A DNA stretch of 64,000 nucleotides from positions 37,464,501 to 37,528,500 of the forward strand of contig CM053794.1 in NCBI GenBank assembly GCA_028671895.1, given 5' to 3'. Position 1 is the stretch's first letter. Each line of letters opens with the position of its first letter. Positions 47,930-59,148 of the stretch are shown one piece after another. The DNA is from Oenanthe sinensis (taxonomy: Eukaryota; Streptophyta; Magnoliopsida; Apiales; Apiaceae). The position numbers and the translations under genes were made by a program. Below the pieces are notes generated by a model that saw nothing but the letters and a program-made list of their open reading frames with translations, ran no database searches and was not told where the DNA came from.

Positions 47930-50000
47930 ATGGGTGGAGGGAGAAGCCCTTGCTGTGACAAGAAGAATGTGAAAAGAGGGCCGTGGAGTCCTGCAGAAGA
48001 TTTGAAACTTGCAGCTTTTATCCAGAAGAATGGACATGCCAACTGGCGCTCTCTCCCTAAACAAGCTGGTGCGTCGTCTCGATCTCTGTTTGTGTGTGTG
48101 TGTTAATATATATCTCTGTCATCAATATCATACAGGTATGTGTGTGTGTTTATAGAATCTCGAATTTGTGTGTTCCAGTTCCTAATCAACTTTTACTGCT
48201 TCGATTTACTGGATGGTATACGGTAATTTCAATAAATCTGTTTGCCGTATCGTAAAAATTAAAAATTATATGTATTTTTCTTTTTATAAATTATTTGTAA
48301 TTAAGGTACGTGGCCCAAGTCAATATTATTTTGATCCTCATTTCTCCGTTCGTACTCCAGTTAATTTGTGATAACCTTACATAGATGCAGGATGGTAAAA
48401 GTTAGGCATATATATATTATAATTAAATCCTACACTCTCTAAAATAAAGTAAATTATTAAGAAATCTATCAACTGATTGACCAAAGCACTTGTAGCAGAC
48501 CATAGTTTCCTTCTTTTGACTCGTCTGTCTTTTGTTTATGATAGTACATAATTACCATGCCAAATTTATATATGAAATTATATAACTCTACTACAAAACT
48601 AGAAGTTATTGGTATTCATTATACAACGTAACTTAACTACTCAAAAACGTACTTGTGTTCTACCAGCAAATTTAATTATAATGTAAGTTTTCTAGATTAG
48701 GTAGTTCGCCGGTCAGTTAACATTTATCCTTAAGCCCTCAATGTCGGTTCACCTTGGAGATTGAAGAAACGAAGAGTCTATTTAGCCCATTTTTAGATAT
48801 ATTAGTTAAGATTATATACTACTCTTTCCGTTCTTCTTGATTGTGTGTTTTGACGATTTTTTTGTCCCATATTATTAATTTATATTATCCATCTCTTTTT
48901 ATAAATACAAATTTGTGAATAATTTTCTAAACTTACTTTCCAGCTTTGTTTGTGTTAACTATATTTTAACTCTGCATATGATTAATGAATAGGGCTGCTG
49001 CGATGTGGAAAGAGCTGCCGATTGAGATGGATAAATTATCTAAGCCCTAGTGTGAAGCGAGGCAATTTTACTATAGAGGAGGAGGAAGCCATTATAAAGT
49101 TGCACGATTCTTATGGAAACAGGTAACCTCTTATTCACATTTAAGATATCTTTCGACTAAAATAAAATTTAAATAGATTATATAATCAATTCTAATATTT
49201 GCAGGTGGTCTAAGATCGCTGCTGAGTTACCAGGACGAACTGATAACGAGATAAAAAATGTCTGGAATACACATTTGAAAAAAAGATTACTAGGGAAAAA
49301 TATTAAACCAAAGAATGATGAAAATTCATCATTAATTATCTCATCATCTTCCCTGTCTTCATCGAGTGCTACTTCAAATAATACATGCGGTGAAGTTCTA
49401 TGTCCAGAAGACAATAGACTACTTACAAGTGATCTACCTACAAGTGATCAACATCCTGTTGCCACAACGCCAACTAAAATTTGTCTGCATAATGGTAAAA
49501 AGGAAACATCTAGAACAAGTTCATTTTCTTCCCATGCATCGGATTTTTCAAGCTCTAGTACTCAAGTCTATAATCATGCTGCGGATCCAGATAAAGAAAT
49601 GGAGTCACTCTTCAGTTATTCGGAGGAAGCCCCTAAATCGAATAAAATCGATATCTTGGATACTGATTTTGATATTTGGACTGTGTTGGAAGACTTTGAA
49701 AAGTTTGAATCACAACAAGAGCAGCAGCTTGTGCCCTCCCGTTTGCAAGGCTCAAGTTTTGGAGATGAGAATTACATAATAAATCATGACATAGAGTTAG
49801 CTGAAAAAAGTGAGTGGTATAAATACTTAGAAAATAATGATATTGGACTTGTGGGAATTATTGGGGAAGAAGACCAAAACATATCAAAACAAAATGAAAA
49901 GGCTGAAAATGGCTTCGACGAGGATATCGAGTTGGAGCCAGAAATTGATCCTGACCTGAATTATTTTCAATATTGGCCACCTTCACCTCACAATTTTTGA
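47930..50000 (+). CDS. R2R3-MYB transcription factor
   Basis: Three exons, 47930-48068, 48993-49122 and 49205-50000 (donors GCTG|GTGCGT and ACAG|GTAACC; acceptors AATAG|GGCTG and TGCAG|GTGGT), give 354 aa. The two intron positions, after ...PKQA and ...SYGNR, are the classic R2R3-MYB ones. R2 (KRGPWSPAEDLKL...NWRSLPKQAGLLRC) has three spaced Trp residues. R3 (KRGNFTIEEEEAI...RWSKIAAELPGRTDNEIKNV) has the usual Phe in place of the first Trp. The N-terminus MGGGRSPCCDKKNVKRGPWS and FIQKNGH...WRSLPKQ resemble subgroup 3 (MYB58/63/10/72), with subgroup 2 (MYB13/14/15) as the alternative. Subgroup 3 members control lignin or iron/rhizosphere responses; that role is inference. No bHLH-binding motif is seen in R3. 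The C-terminus is Ser-rich then acidic, with Trp residues in a likely activation region. Nuclear. Intron 1 has a lone Stowaway-like end near 48820. Confidence 0.95.
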
Positions 50001-50359
50001 AATTTATATTGATCCTGTAACGTAATTCTAGCTAGTAGCTAGCATATGTTTCAAAAAAGAGGAGTGGTGATTAAGGAAAGAAGATTATTATGCTTGGAGG
50101 TAGTAATTATATATTGTGAGGTTAAACAGCTAAAGAATATACAGAACTTTGTCTGAAAGAGCATATATATATATATATATATATTATTTCTCTGGATGTG
50201 TACGTGAGAGTTTTTATTCTTCTCAATATATACAAATGTTATTCACCATTTAATTGTAGCAGAAAATTTGGTGCAATAAAAAAAATATTTAGATGATCTC
50301 TTGTAAGTAATTTGAAAAATGACAAGATGACTTCAGAGATAATTAGAAATAATGAAAAA

Positions 50360-50433
50360 TGCTCTCGTTGAGAGTCGAACTCAAGACCTCCCGCTTACTA
50401 AACGGGTGCTCTAACCAACTGAGCTACGAGAGC
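50360..50433 (-). tRNA. tRNA-Thr (anticodon AGU)
   Basis: 74 nt on the minus strand, folding into a standard cloverleaf. The acceptor stem GCTCTCG pairs with CGAGAGC, with discriminator A. The D-arm is AGCTCAGTTGGTTAGAGCA. The anticodon stem CCCGT/GCGGG encloses TTAGTAA, so the anticodon is AGT. The T-arm has GTTCGAC. The internal A box (TAGCTCAGTTGG) and B box (GTTCGACTC) for RNA polymerase III are present. There is no intron, and a T-rich stretch follows the 3' end on the minus strand. Confidence 0.95.
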
Positions 50434-51006
50434 TACCTGGCTTTTAGTTTGTTGTTAAGAAAGTTATACAAAATTATTAACTCTACAGACTTTGTAACTT
50501 AATATTAATAGATTTCTACTACTAGGTAATTCAAATTATTTCTCATATTGCTTTCTGGGTTATTTAAGGAGAACTAATTCCAGTTGCAAGATTGTGAACT
50601 GATATTTGACACTTTTTTTGTGCTATTTAGATACTGTAATAAGTATAAATACAGAGCAAGAATCCAATATTTTCCGGTTTCAAATTATTTTTCCTTGGCA
50701 AAACAGTCTTGTTCCATAATGGCTAGAATATATTTATTTTTGCTAAATATTGTCTAGAATTTTCATTCAACTGTAATTTAAAGAAAGATCAGTCATTTTA
50801 TCACTAAAAACATAATGATCAAGCATCTGTTTATAATTTGTAGAAGATACAATAGGTTGCTCAACAATAAAATCAAGGTCACTCAAGAAGCTCAACAATA
50901 TAGTCATTTACCAAATAAAAAGTACCTCCCCAGTAAGAAGAAACTAATGTTAATCCCCAGCTTCTCTAAGAAGGCTAATTCCCTCCACACATTAAAGAAG
51001 ATAAAT

Positions 51007-54000
51007 TTATTCAACTTCTTGTAGATAATCCTCGATTTCAGCTGGTGTTAGGACCCTGCAATAAAATAAACATCAAAAGGTTTAAATTAAGCAATTTGAA
51101 ATCCTAATAGATTCCAGAACTCGAAAGCTGAATGAAGACTTACCTAAATTGCTTGTCAGCGCCAATAATTCCAATCTCTATATTTTTCCCAGAGATTTGT
51201 CCTTCAAATCTGAGAAAAAATATATTCGGCAATATTAAGTCACAGATCACATGTATGCGCATCGTCTAATCCTCACTTTAACTCTCTTTTTCACATTAAG
51301 GATTCCTGATTAGAAGCACAAACTTGCTAATACTGCAAAAAAAGAAAAAAACTAACCCCTCTTTCAAGGTCAAGATAGCAGTGTGGACAGCATCATCAAG
51401 TTCCATATCATCGGTGTATCTACAGGAAATATTTAGGTTGATAATGAGTCGGAAAATTACAGAGAATCAACTATAATAGTGCAATAAAACTAGTTGGAGG
51501 TAAACCCAGAAATGTTTCAACGAAGAAGCTTTAATTAAATTATAACAGATAACAAGCACCAGTAAGAAATTAGACATTCAAATGATACATCACATGCTTC
51601 ATGTATAAATACTTTTTAAGCGAGGGGGATGTGAAAATGGATAATATTGATCCTCCTCTGGTTCAAAAAATTAAAGCAAAAAACATCACAATTGTAACTA
51701 GTTTTTACTTTACAATATGGGTCCACCATCAATTAATAGCAGGATTACATCATGATATATAATGTTCTGTAGTTTGATGCTTTAAGCCACTAGTTTTTGC
51801 AAGAAACTCTCAATTTGGAGTAGACATGGAAAACAAATGAATTTATAATATTAACAGATATTCCAAATTGGACAATTTCTTTGCATTATCCCACACTCAA
51901 CTCAAATATATTATGATTTATACAAAGTAATGACGATCCAGTACAGAACCTACAAAGACTTGAAGCGTTTATGTCGAAAACAATCTTCCTTACTCCTAGG
52001 TCTCTGAAAAGATTGTTTCTTGATGACATTTGTTGCACACTCTTCTTTGATCTTTGATTGAGATCAGTTAAAAATGATCAAAGCATACTTTTAAAACTCA
52101 ACTTGGTTTAAAGTTCTTAATATCATGCATAAGTTGAATTATATATCAGGATCTCCTGCCGTCCCACCCCACAAGATGAAAAAAAAAATTCAATTGATTG
52201 CAAGTGATCAGTTTTCAATAGGCAAGAATAGAGAAAATTGTAAATGAAAGAAGTGCATGGAATAAGACCTCTTCTCCAGAAATGTTTTCGCATTTGAGAC
52301 ATTTTTTCCCATGGCTGAAGCTTTCCAGGAGAAGTATGAACCTGATGGATCCACCTGCAGTACAGACAATTAAGAAAATCCAGGTGAGGTCCAGGCTTCA
52401 AAATGACCTACAGGACAGAGCATGCCTTTCAAAATAGATGTCCCGGATTTTATACAAGGACAGTACTATAATGTATAAACTCATACGACGGTTCTACTTT
52501 CCTGGACTACCAAGCTTACTACTGAATAAGTCATGCACATGAACAATTACAGAAGCTGTTCTTTGTTGACATGGCTGCTGTCCTTGTAAGTGGGTAACTT
52601 GGTACAAGGTGCGAAACACATTGTCAACTGCTCATTATAAGATGTACTTAATATGCAGTCAGACTTTGATTATAGTTCTGTACTTTTCCAATTCAAATTT
52701 TGTATCATGGATATCTTTAGAGATATAGTCAACTGGCACTAAACATGCTAGGTTAAATGCATATCAGAAGTAGGATGTTATACCTGATACAGTTGTGGAC
52801 CCTTGTCATCATACCCAGCAACCAGAAGCGAAACACCGAACGGCCTTACACCACTTCATAACAAACAGGAAAAACAATATTTTTAGATATACATACAATC
52901 AAGTGATAAAATCTCTTCTACACTCTAGAGTGGAATAAATTTGGAAATATTAAATCCGTATTCAGGTGGCCAAACTAAGAGCTAAAGAACCATTGTCGGT
53001 ATAAGCAGACACCATGAATTGCTATAATGAGAAGTTCGCAAAATTAGTTATTTTCTTATCAAGCCATTGCCTATGCGCAAAATAACTTTCATTCACAATA
53101 CTAATAAGTACAGAGGGTATGCATGTCCTATTATATTATATGACTAGGCAATGTTTGATAATTGAGGCTTTGGCCTTTGAACTCCTTCTCTCCTTCTCTT
53201 CACCGCAAATTAGTTGATATGGAAAGGTTAAAGCAAAAACAGCAAGGAGAAGGCAGTTCACACATGAGAGTTAAAAATCTTACAAGATCATGAAACAATA
53301 TAGAATGCTTGAAATAACATTACTGCTTAGTTACACTTGATTACGACTAATATTAAAGAGAAGGTTACATTACAAGCTAAGAAGTACTTACCCCGACTGA
53401 GTAAATTCTTGCATGACAGCTGCTGTTTCCCGAACAAGTTGTGTAACTGGGATAGCTTCCTAAGAATTGCCACAAAAAGCGTAATTTATTATTTACGCTG
53501 TCCACAGAAAAGATGGTGACTTATAACACAAAGACCAAATATAATTAGACTTGAAGCACAGAATAAGTTAATAGTGCACTGTATAAAATCAGAAAATTTG
53601 ATGTTAACCCATTATGTTGTAATAGACAAAAATTGCAAATGCTTGATACTCGCTCTATATATATGACAAAATCAACTAGACCGTGATGATAAATGAACAA
53701 GGATAAAGATGCAAATGGGAAGTATGCATTGTAACCTTAATTATATTATGCAAAACTTCATGAGACTAATAGAGAGGCATACTTTGTACAAACGGTGATA
53801 TTGTTCTGCTTGCTTCCTACTTTTTCGAACTAAAACTCGAGAATCAGGACCCATTCCACTGCACAACCGAAGAATATTAGCCAAAAGATATGCATGCATA
53901 TAAGAAGCATTTACAAGAGAGTGAAGGAATGAGGGTGAGAATGTGGGAGGAGAGGAGGGCCACAGGGGGAAGAAAGAGAAGAGAACTAAAGAAGCATTTT

Positions 54001-56792
54001 ACCAGATATCTTTCCATATATAGTATAATCTCGATAAATGAATATTTGTTAAACAAATAACATTGTCAAATAAATAATTTTTTCTGATCCCAATATAATA
54101 GAGATAGTGGTATGTTTAACCTTGATAAATGAATAATCTCGACAAATGCTTAAAATTCTTTGGTCCCGAGGGATTTCATTTATTGAGGTCTCGACTCTTG
54201 AGGGTATTCAGTTATTGAGGTTTAACTGTACATCTCAAATTAATTTTTAGTTAAGAAATTTCATTGAGGGTATCAGTCAACTACTGAACTACCCAACATC
54301 TCCCTCACCCCCAAGCATTCACTTTTCAATATCTTAAGATGCAAGATAGATAATCTAGACTTTGATTACTACAAAGAAGTAATTTTCTGTAGTTTTATGT
54401 TAAACATATCAAATCTTATGAAGTAATGCAATCTCTGTTGATACATATGATTTACAATGTGTTGGTGACACTTTTTTTTTTTTTGCACAACTGAAACTAT
54501 ATACTATTTAATGGCTTCTTTTAGTATCCATATAAGAGTAGCTTGCTATGATTTTATGTTAAAAATATTAAATCTTACAAAGTAATGCATTCTCCCTTAA
54601 TACATATGATTTCACAAAATGCTGATGAAGACTTTTTAATTCGCATTTGAACCCGATGAGTTGATACTTAATATATAACATTAGAGGCTTTTTTAACTTA
54701 TTCTACTTTATAAGCTATAAAATGCCTTTTTTAACACTTTTGGATAGGCTTCACGATGTGACAGCATTTTTTTACCATGTCACTTTTTGGTAGGAGTCTA
54801 GGAGACCCCAAGATATAGAGTTCAGAATATTCGCTTTTTAAAAATTAATTTAAAATTTGCATATCCAACCTTCCCAATTAAAAATTTGGTTAAGAAATAT
54901 GGGGACCATAGTTCTTCTATCTTCGTAAACTTATAATATGTGATGTGTTCCTCCCTGACATTATTTCTGTAAATCCCTTATAGGATTTAGATTGGGGTTT
55001 CATCAGGCCGGAAGAATAGCTAGAAAATTTCTGCTGGATAACATTCTTTTACCTGCGGTAATTAACTCCATTAATATGTTATATTCTCTACACATTTCCA
55101 GTTTATTCTAAGGGAAAATTTGAGCTGAATTGACGAAGTGAAGATAGTAATTATATGAAATCAAACCTGTAAACAACTCCGATGTTTGGGGTCAAAATCT
55201 GGATCTTTTGCACCTACAGTATACAAATCAAGCCAATACAAATTACTCTATAAAGAAATCGAAAGGAAGAAATGAAGATATAATTGAAGTAGATGCCTTC
55301 GATAAGATACTACAATTCTGATGTGAAGTAGGCTTCAAGTGTTCATTGACAGTCAGAAAGAATAAAAAAAGATGATGTTATTTGACAATCAAAAAATTGA
55401 AATCCTAACAATTTTACAGCAAAACTCTTATCAAGAAAAGGAGCCACCATGGGACCATTAACCATGCATAGACAATGCGTTGTTAAGAATCGACAACTAT
55501 GGGGCCATTGGTAAGCACACGAACACTATAATACATAGAAATCTTCGAAAATCAACAATATCTTACAATGGATGAGGTAGCATATATAAACCATTATTAT
55601 TCAAGGCAGTTGTTGAATATATGTGCTTCACATCAATACATGAAACAAGATTATTCCTAACTGATTAGAATCCAGAAGCTGTTTAAATAAGGGGCCTGTT
55701 TGGCAAAACAGACCTTATGGAAATAAGGGCTTATTTCCGGAAAAAAGTAGGGATGTATGTACTTTTCAGAAATAAGCCCTTATTTTCAGAAAAAAGTAAG
55801 TTCATATTTGGTTTTAAAATTCTAAAACAAATATTTATCTTTAAAAAAAATATGAAAATATGTAAAAAAAAATAAAAAATAAGCTACTTATTTTAAGTTT
55901 ATGGAACCCCAAACACCCACAAGATATGCTATGACAGTATGATCTTTCTATGTGACAGATTTAAAAACAAGGTCACTAAATTTATATAAACCGTTATTAT
56001 TCAAGGCTGTTGTTGAATATATGTACTTCACATCAATATATGAAACAAGAATTGTCGTACTTGATTAGAATCCAGAAGCTGTTTAAATTAGAAATGTTAT
56101 GAAAGTGAAAACTTTCTACGTGATAGAGATTTTAATACATAATCAAACTTTATCAAAATTGAAATTATAAAGAACGACAGATGAGTGTTCCGGCGCGTCA
56201 TCACACACACATATGTCTTTAGTCTTTACTGCTGTCAAGCTAAGAAGGGTTAATATGATTAAATAAACAACATACGGCCACTGCTAATGAATGAAAGGAG
56301 AAAAAACAATTCTTGCATATCAGAGGAAGTAAGCCTAACAACAGACAGAAAATATACTCACAGATGTTTCATCAACCAAAATAGATGGCAATTTCTTTTC
56401 AGTTGCAATAACAACACCATTAGCAGCTGCAAACATCAGGAAGCAACAGGAGAACACATACGTTTTCGGTATAAGATTTTCTTCTATTAAACATAAGCAA
56501 CAAAAGAATTACCAAAATGTAGTTTTTTTAAAAAAAAATTGGAATTACCTTTGATTCCTAATGATGTTTGACCGGATCCTACAGCTGTTAAAGCGTGTTC
56601 GATCTGAACAAGCTTTCCAGAAGGGCTGTTCCAAAGCAAAACATGCATAAAAAAATCTTTAGATACTTACAATCATGAAAAAATAAAAAATAAATGTATA
56701 TGTGTGTGTATTAGCTACTTAACTAGATAGATGGGGTAATGAATCGTGTACCTGAAAGTAGTGAGCGAAAACGAATACTGGGAATCACTCAT
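51007..56792 (-). CDS. PAB1: 20S proteasome subunit alpha type-2
   Basis: Eleven exons on the minus strand: 56792-56752, 56625-56549, 56426-56362, 55213-55167, 53858-53783, 53459-53392, 52853-52784, 52354-52269, 51419-51357, 51209-51144, 51055-51007. All junctions keep frame with GT/AG ends and sum to 708 nt, 235 aa plus stop, exactly the Arabidopsis PAB length. The N-terminus MSDSQYSFSLTTFSPSGK with the alpha-signature KLVQIEHAL is present. VGSGQTSLGIKA, TEKKLPSIL, SGGVRPFGVSLLVAGYDD and SYFSWKASAMGKN follow, and it ends DYLQEVE. It is a structural, non-catalytic subunit of the outer alpha ring of the 20S core, which gates substrate entry. Introns carry an Emigrant-like MITE, a hAT-like MITE and a short tandem duplication without disturbing exons. 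A 5' UTR intron is possible (donor near 57187, acceptor near 56820). It is divergent from the mTERF gene. Confidence 0.96.
54021..54228. mobile_element. Emigrant-like (pogo/Tc1-mariner) MITE in a PAB intron
   Basis: Ends TAGTATAATCTCGATAAATG and, inverted, CAGTTAAACCTCAATAACTG, flanked by TA. These match the CAGTAAAACCTC...-type TIR of Emigrant elements. It lies in the intron between PAB exons 4 and 5. Confidence 0.65.
55584..56155. repeat. Tandem duplication (~170-bp unit) in a PAB intron, first copy split by a MITE
   Basis: The segment around TTATTATTCAAGGCAGTTGT and CAGAAGCTGTTTAAAT (55592-55687), plus GATATGCTATGACAGTATGA after the MITE, recurs at 55992-56155 as a diverged direct copy without the MITE. 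The second copy therefore records the pre-insertion sequence. Confidence 0.75.
55691..55920. mobile_element. hAT-like MITE in a PAB intron
   Basis: Ends GGGGCCTGTTTGGC and, inverted, GTGGGTGTTTGGGG. The interior has palindromic AAATAAGGGCTTATTTCCGG segments. Same broad family as the copies at 25710 and 27602. Exact target duplication not resolved. Confidence 0.6.
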
Positions 56793-57410
56793 TGCGTACT
56801 AAAAAGACTAAAATATACCCTGTAAAATAAACTGTATCAAAGGAACTTTGTCAGCTAAAAAGATTGAATCTTTAATACTTCCACTCCAAATCACTGTGAA
56901 TCCCTAGATATATAGATTTTCAAAAAAAACATATAAAGCTATAAAAACTTGAACTTGATCTATACATACACAAAATTCAATAAAACAACCAAATAATGTA
57001 AAATAACAGTAATAAATTATACCAATTACCCAAATATGAATACCAATTTGCAGTGATCTTCAAATGCAATAGGGCCTCAAGTATTGTTGAATACACATAA
57101 ATAGATAGATACAAACGTGCGTTTGTGTCTGTGTGTGTGTGTTACTCAAAAACTGAAACACAAAGTTACATATAAGTAATCTGTACCTGCTGCTACTTGT
57201 CTCAAAGTCTGAAGCTTTTCGATTTGATTGTTCTTTCTCCCCAAGCAATGTTCTTTTTCTCTCTGTATGTATAATTTTATTTGTGTATATATAAGCCCAA
57301 TGGTAACATACCATTTAATAGGCTTCAATCCTGGCCTATTTTAAATTGGGCTTCAATATTGGCCCATTTTTAATTGGCCCTCACGTTTAGCTTCATTGTA
57401 ATATCATCAC

Positions 57411-57730
57411 GAGAAAATGACCTATATGTCGTAAAGATTCAATTTAGGGATATGTTTTTTATCTAGCGTCCTAAAATATAATAATATAAAATTGAATTTT
57501 AGCGTCTTAAAATTCTCCCCAAAATGCTATTTTGTGTAGCGTTTTGTATTTTTTTTTAAAAAAATAATTTTTTTTAGAAAAAACGCTACTTTATCTTGGG
57601 TTCTGAACTCAAAACGCAACTTAAAATAGCATTTTGGAGAGAATTTTTTTTCCAAAACACTACACGATGTAGTGTTTTAAAATATTATTTATGACCATTT
57701 TTTTTAATATGACATTTAGGACATTTTCTC
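57411..57730. mobile_element. TIR element in the PAB-mTERF intergenic region
   Basis: The left end GAGAAAATGACCTATATGTC is inverted at the right as GACATTTAGGACATTTTCTC, about 25 bp with few mismatches. The interior has repeated CAAAATGCTATTTT and AAAACGCTAC segments. 320 bp, non-coding. MULE-like by look; superfamily unproven. Confidence 0.6.
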
Positions 57731-57978
57731 CCCAAATTATGACCTACATCACTCTCCTCTGCTTTCAAACATTGCCAAGACTCCTTTTCATTCTCACCAC
57801 TTCCGGCAATAAGGGTCAGTTCAATTCATATCTGTTGTTTATATATATAGTGTTTGTATCTATATATCATCATATTCCCAGTCTGTTTAGTTCAGTGCTG
57901 TGATTATAGTAATCATATATGTGAATTCTGTTGTATATCTGTATGTATAGATTTCTTATATAGTTTAGTGAAGTGAAT

Positions 57979-59148
57979 ATGGAAGCTAAATTCAATTCTT
58001 TAATTCGTATTGGCATTTTTGTATCGGTTCATCAACAGCCTCTCTTTAATTCCCTTTTTTCGAGAACATTTTTATCGAGTAAGCGCTTGTTTTGTACTGC
58101 ATTGCCTGTTCCTACTAAAACCCTAATTAATGAAAGTGATGGTGAAATCGAAGAAGAACAAGTTGGGGGTAACGAGCAGCTAAAGGACTCGAGAGAGGTT
58201 TTAATGAAATGGGGTTGCACCGAAAATGATATATCTGTGATTTTTAAGAGGCTTCCTTCTTTACGAAATTGCAATCCCGTTGGCCTTAATTCTAAGCTTA
58301 ACATTCTTGGTGAAGTAGGTCTTGATTCTTCGGATTTGATCAAAGTTGTTAATTGTCGACCTCGTTTCCTTTCTTCTTGCATTCATCAATTATTTAAGGA
58401 ACGCCTCGGTTATCTTGCTGACTTGTTTGGTTCTAGGGAGATTCTTCGTAAGGCCATTGTACGGAATCCTTCGCTTCTTGTTTATGACTTGCATAGTAAA
58501 ACTAAACCTGCTATTGAATTGTATGAGAAAATGGGGCTGAGTAAGAAGGATTTGGTTCCAATGCTGATATCGCATCCAACACTAATACCGCGGACGGTTT
58601 TTAATGAGGAGAAGATGTCGTATATCAGGAAAACAGGTGTCAGTAAGGATTCAAAGATGTATAAGTACATTGTTTGCATTATTGGCATTTCACGCGTAGA
58701 GACTATTCAGGAAAAAATTGCGAATTTTGAGAAGTTTGGATTTCAAGATGATGAGGTTTTCCAACTTTTTGGACGTTCTCCTCTAATGTTAACGCTGTCA
58801 GTTGACAAGGTACAGAGAAACATGACATTTGTACTGGGAACACTGAAATTATCTGCTAAGGTGACACTTAATTATCCATTTTTGTTATATTCCAATTTAG
58901 AGACTGTATTAAAGCCACGAGTTCTTGTAGCAGACAAGATAAAGGATATGGGCCTTGAGCCTGAAATTAAGGGCCCTGCATTGTTTAGGGCATTAAGGAT
59001 GAAAGATGACCGGTTCCTGAGGGCATTTATCTCATGTCACCCCAAGGATGTTGCCAAAGAGTTGATGGAGTATTACACAAATGCAAAACGTGTTAAGCGG
59101 CTGGCAGAATCCTCTAGGAAAAGTCATTTGAGGGGTTTCCCTTTCTGA
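57979..59148 (+). CDS. mTERF-family organellar protein
   Basis: Single-exon gene, 389 aa from the ATG at 57979. The N-terminal ~45 residues are rich in Arg, Ser and hydrophobics (SLFSRTFLSSKRLFC) with few acids, as expected for a mitochondrial or plastid targeting peptide. After an acidic linker come successive ~30-residue helical mTERF repeats (LMKWGCTENDISVIFKRLP, LGEVGLDSSDLIKVVNCRP, ILRKAIVRNPSLLVYDL, MGLSKKDLVPMLISHPTLI, FGFQDDEVFQLFGRSPLMLT, LKPRVLVADKIKDMGLEP) with the recurrent Pro at repeat ends. Intronless structure and length fit the large plant-specific mTERF clade, whose members bind organellar nucleic acids and affect transcription or splicing. The specific target cannot be told from sequence. 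About 1.2 kb separates its start from that of PAB on the opposite strand, a region holding a TIR element. Confidence 0.93.
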   Translation: MEAKFNSLIRIGIFVSVHQQPLFNSLFSRTFLSSKRLFCTALPVPTKTLINESDGEIEEEQVGGNEQLKDSREVLMKWGCTENDISVIFKRLPSLRNCNPVGLNSKLNILGEVGLDSSDLIKVVNCRPRFLSSCIHQLFKERLGYLADLFGSREILRKAIVRNPSLLVYDLHSKTKPAIELYEKMGLSKKDLVPMLISHPTLIPRTVFNEEKMSYIRKTGVSKDSKMYKYIVCIIGISRVETIQEKIANFEKFGFQDDEVFQLFGRSPLMLTLSVDKVQRNMTFVLGTLKLSAKVTLNYPFLLYSNLETVLKPRVLVADKIKDMGLEPEIKGPALFRALRMKDDRFLRAFISCHPKDVAKELMEYYTNAKRVKRLAESSRKSHLRGFPF

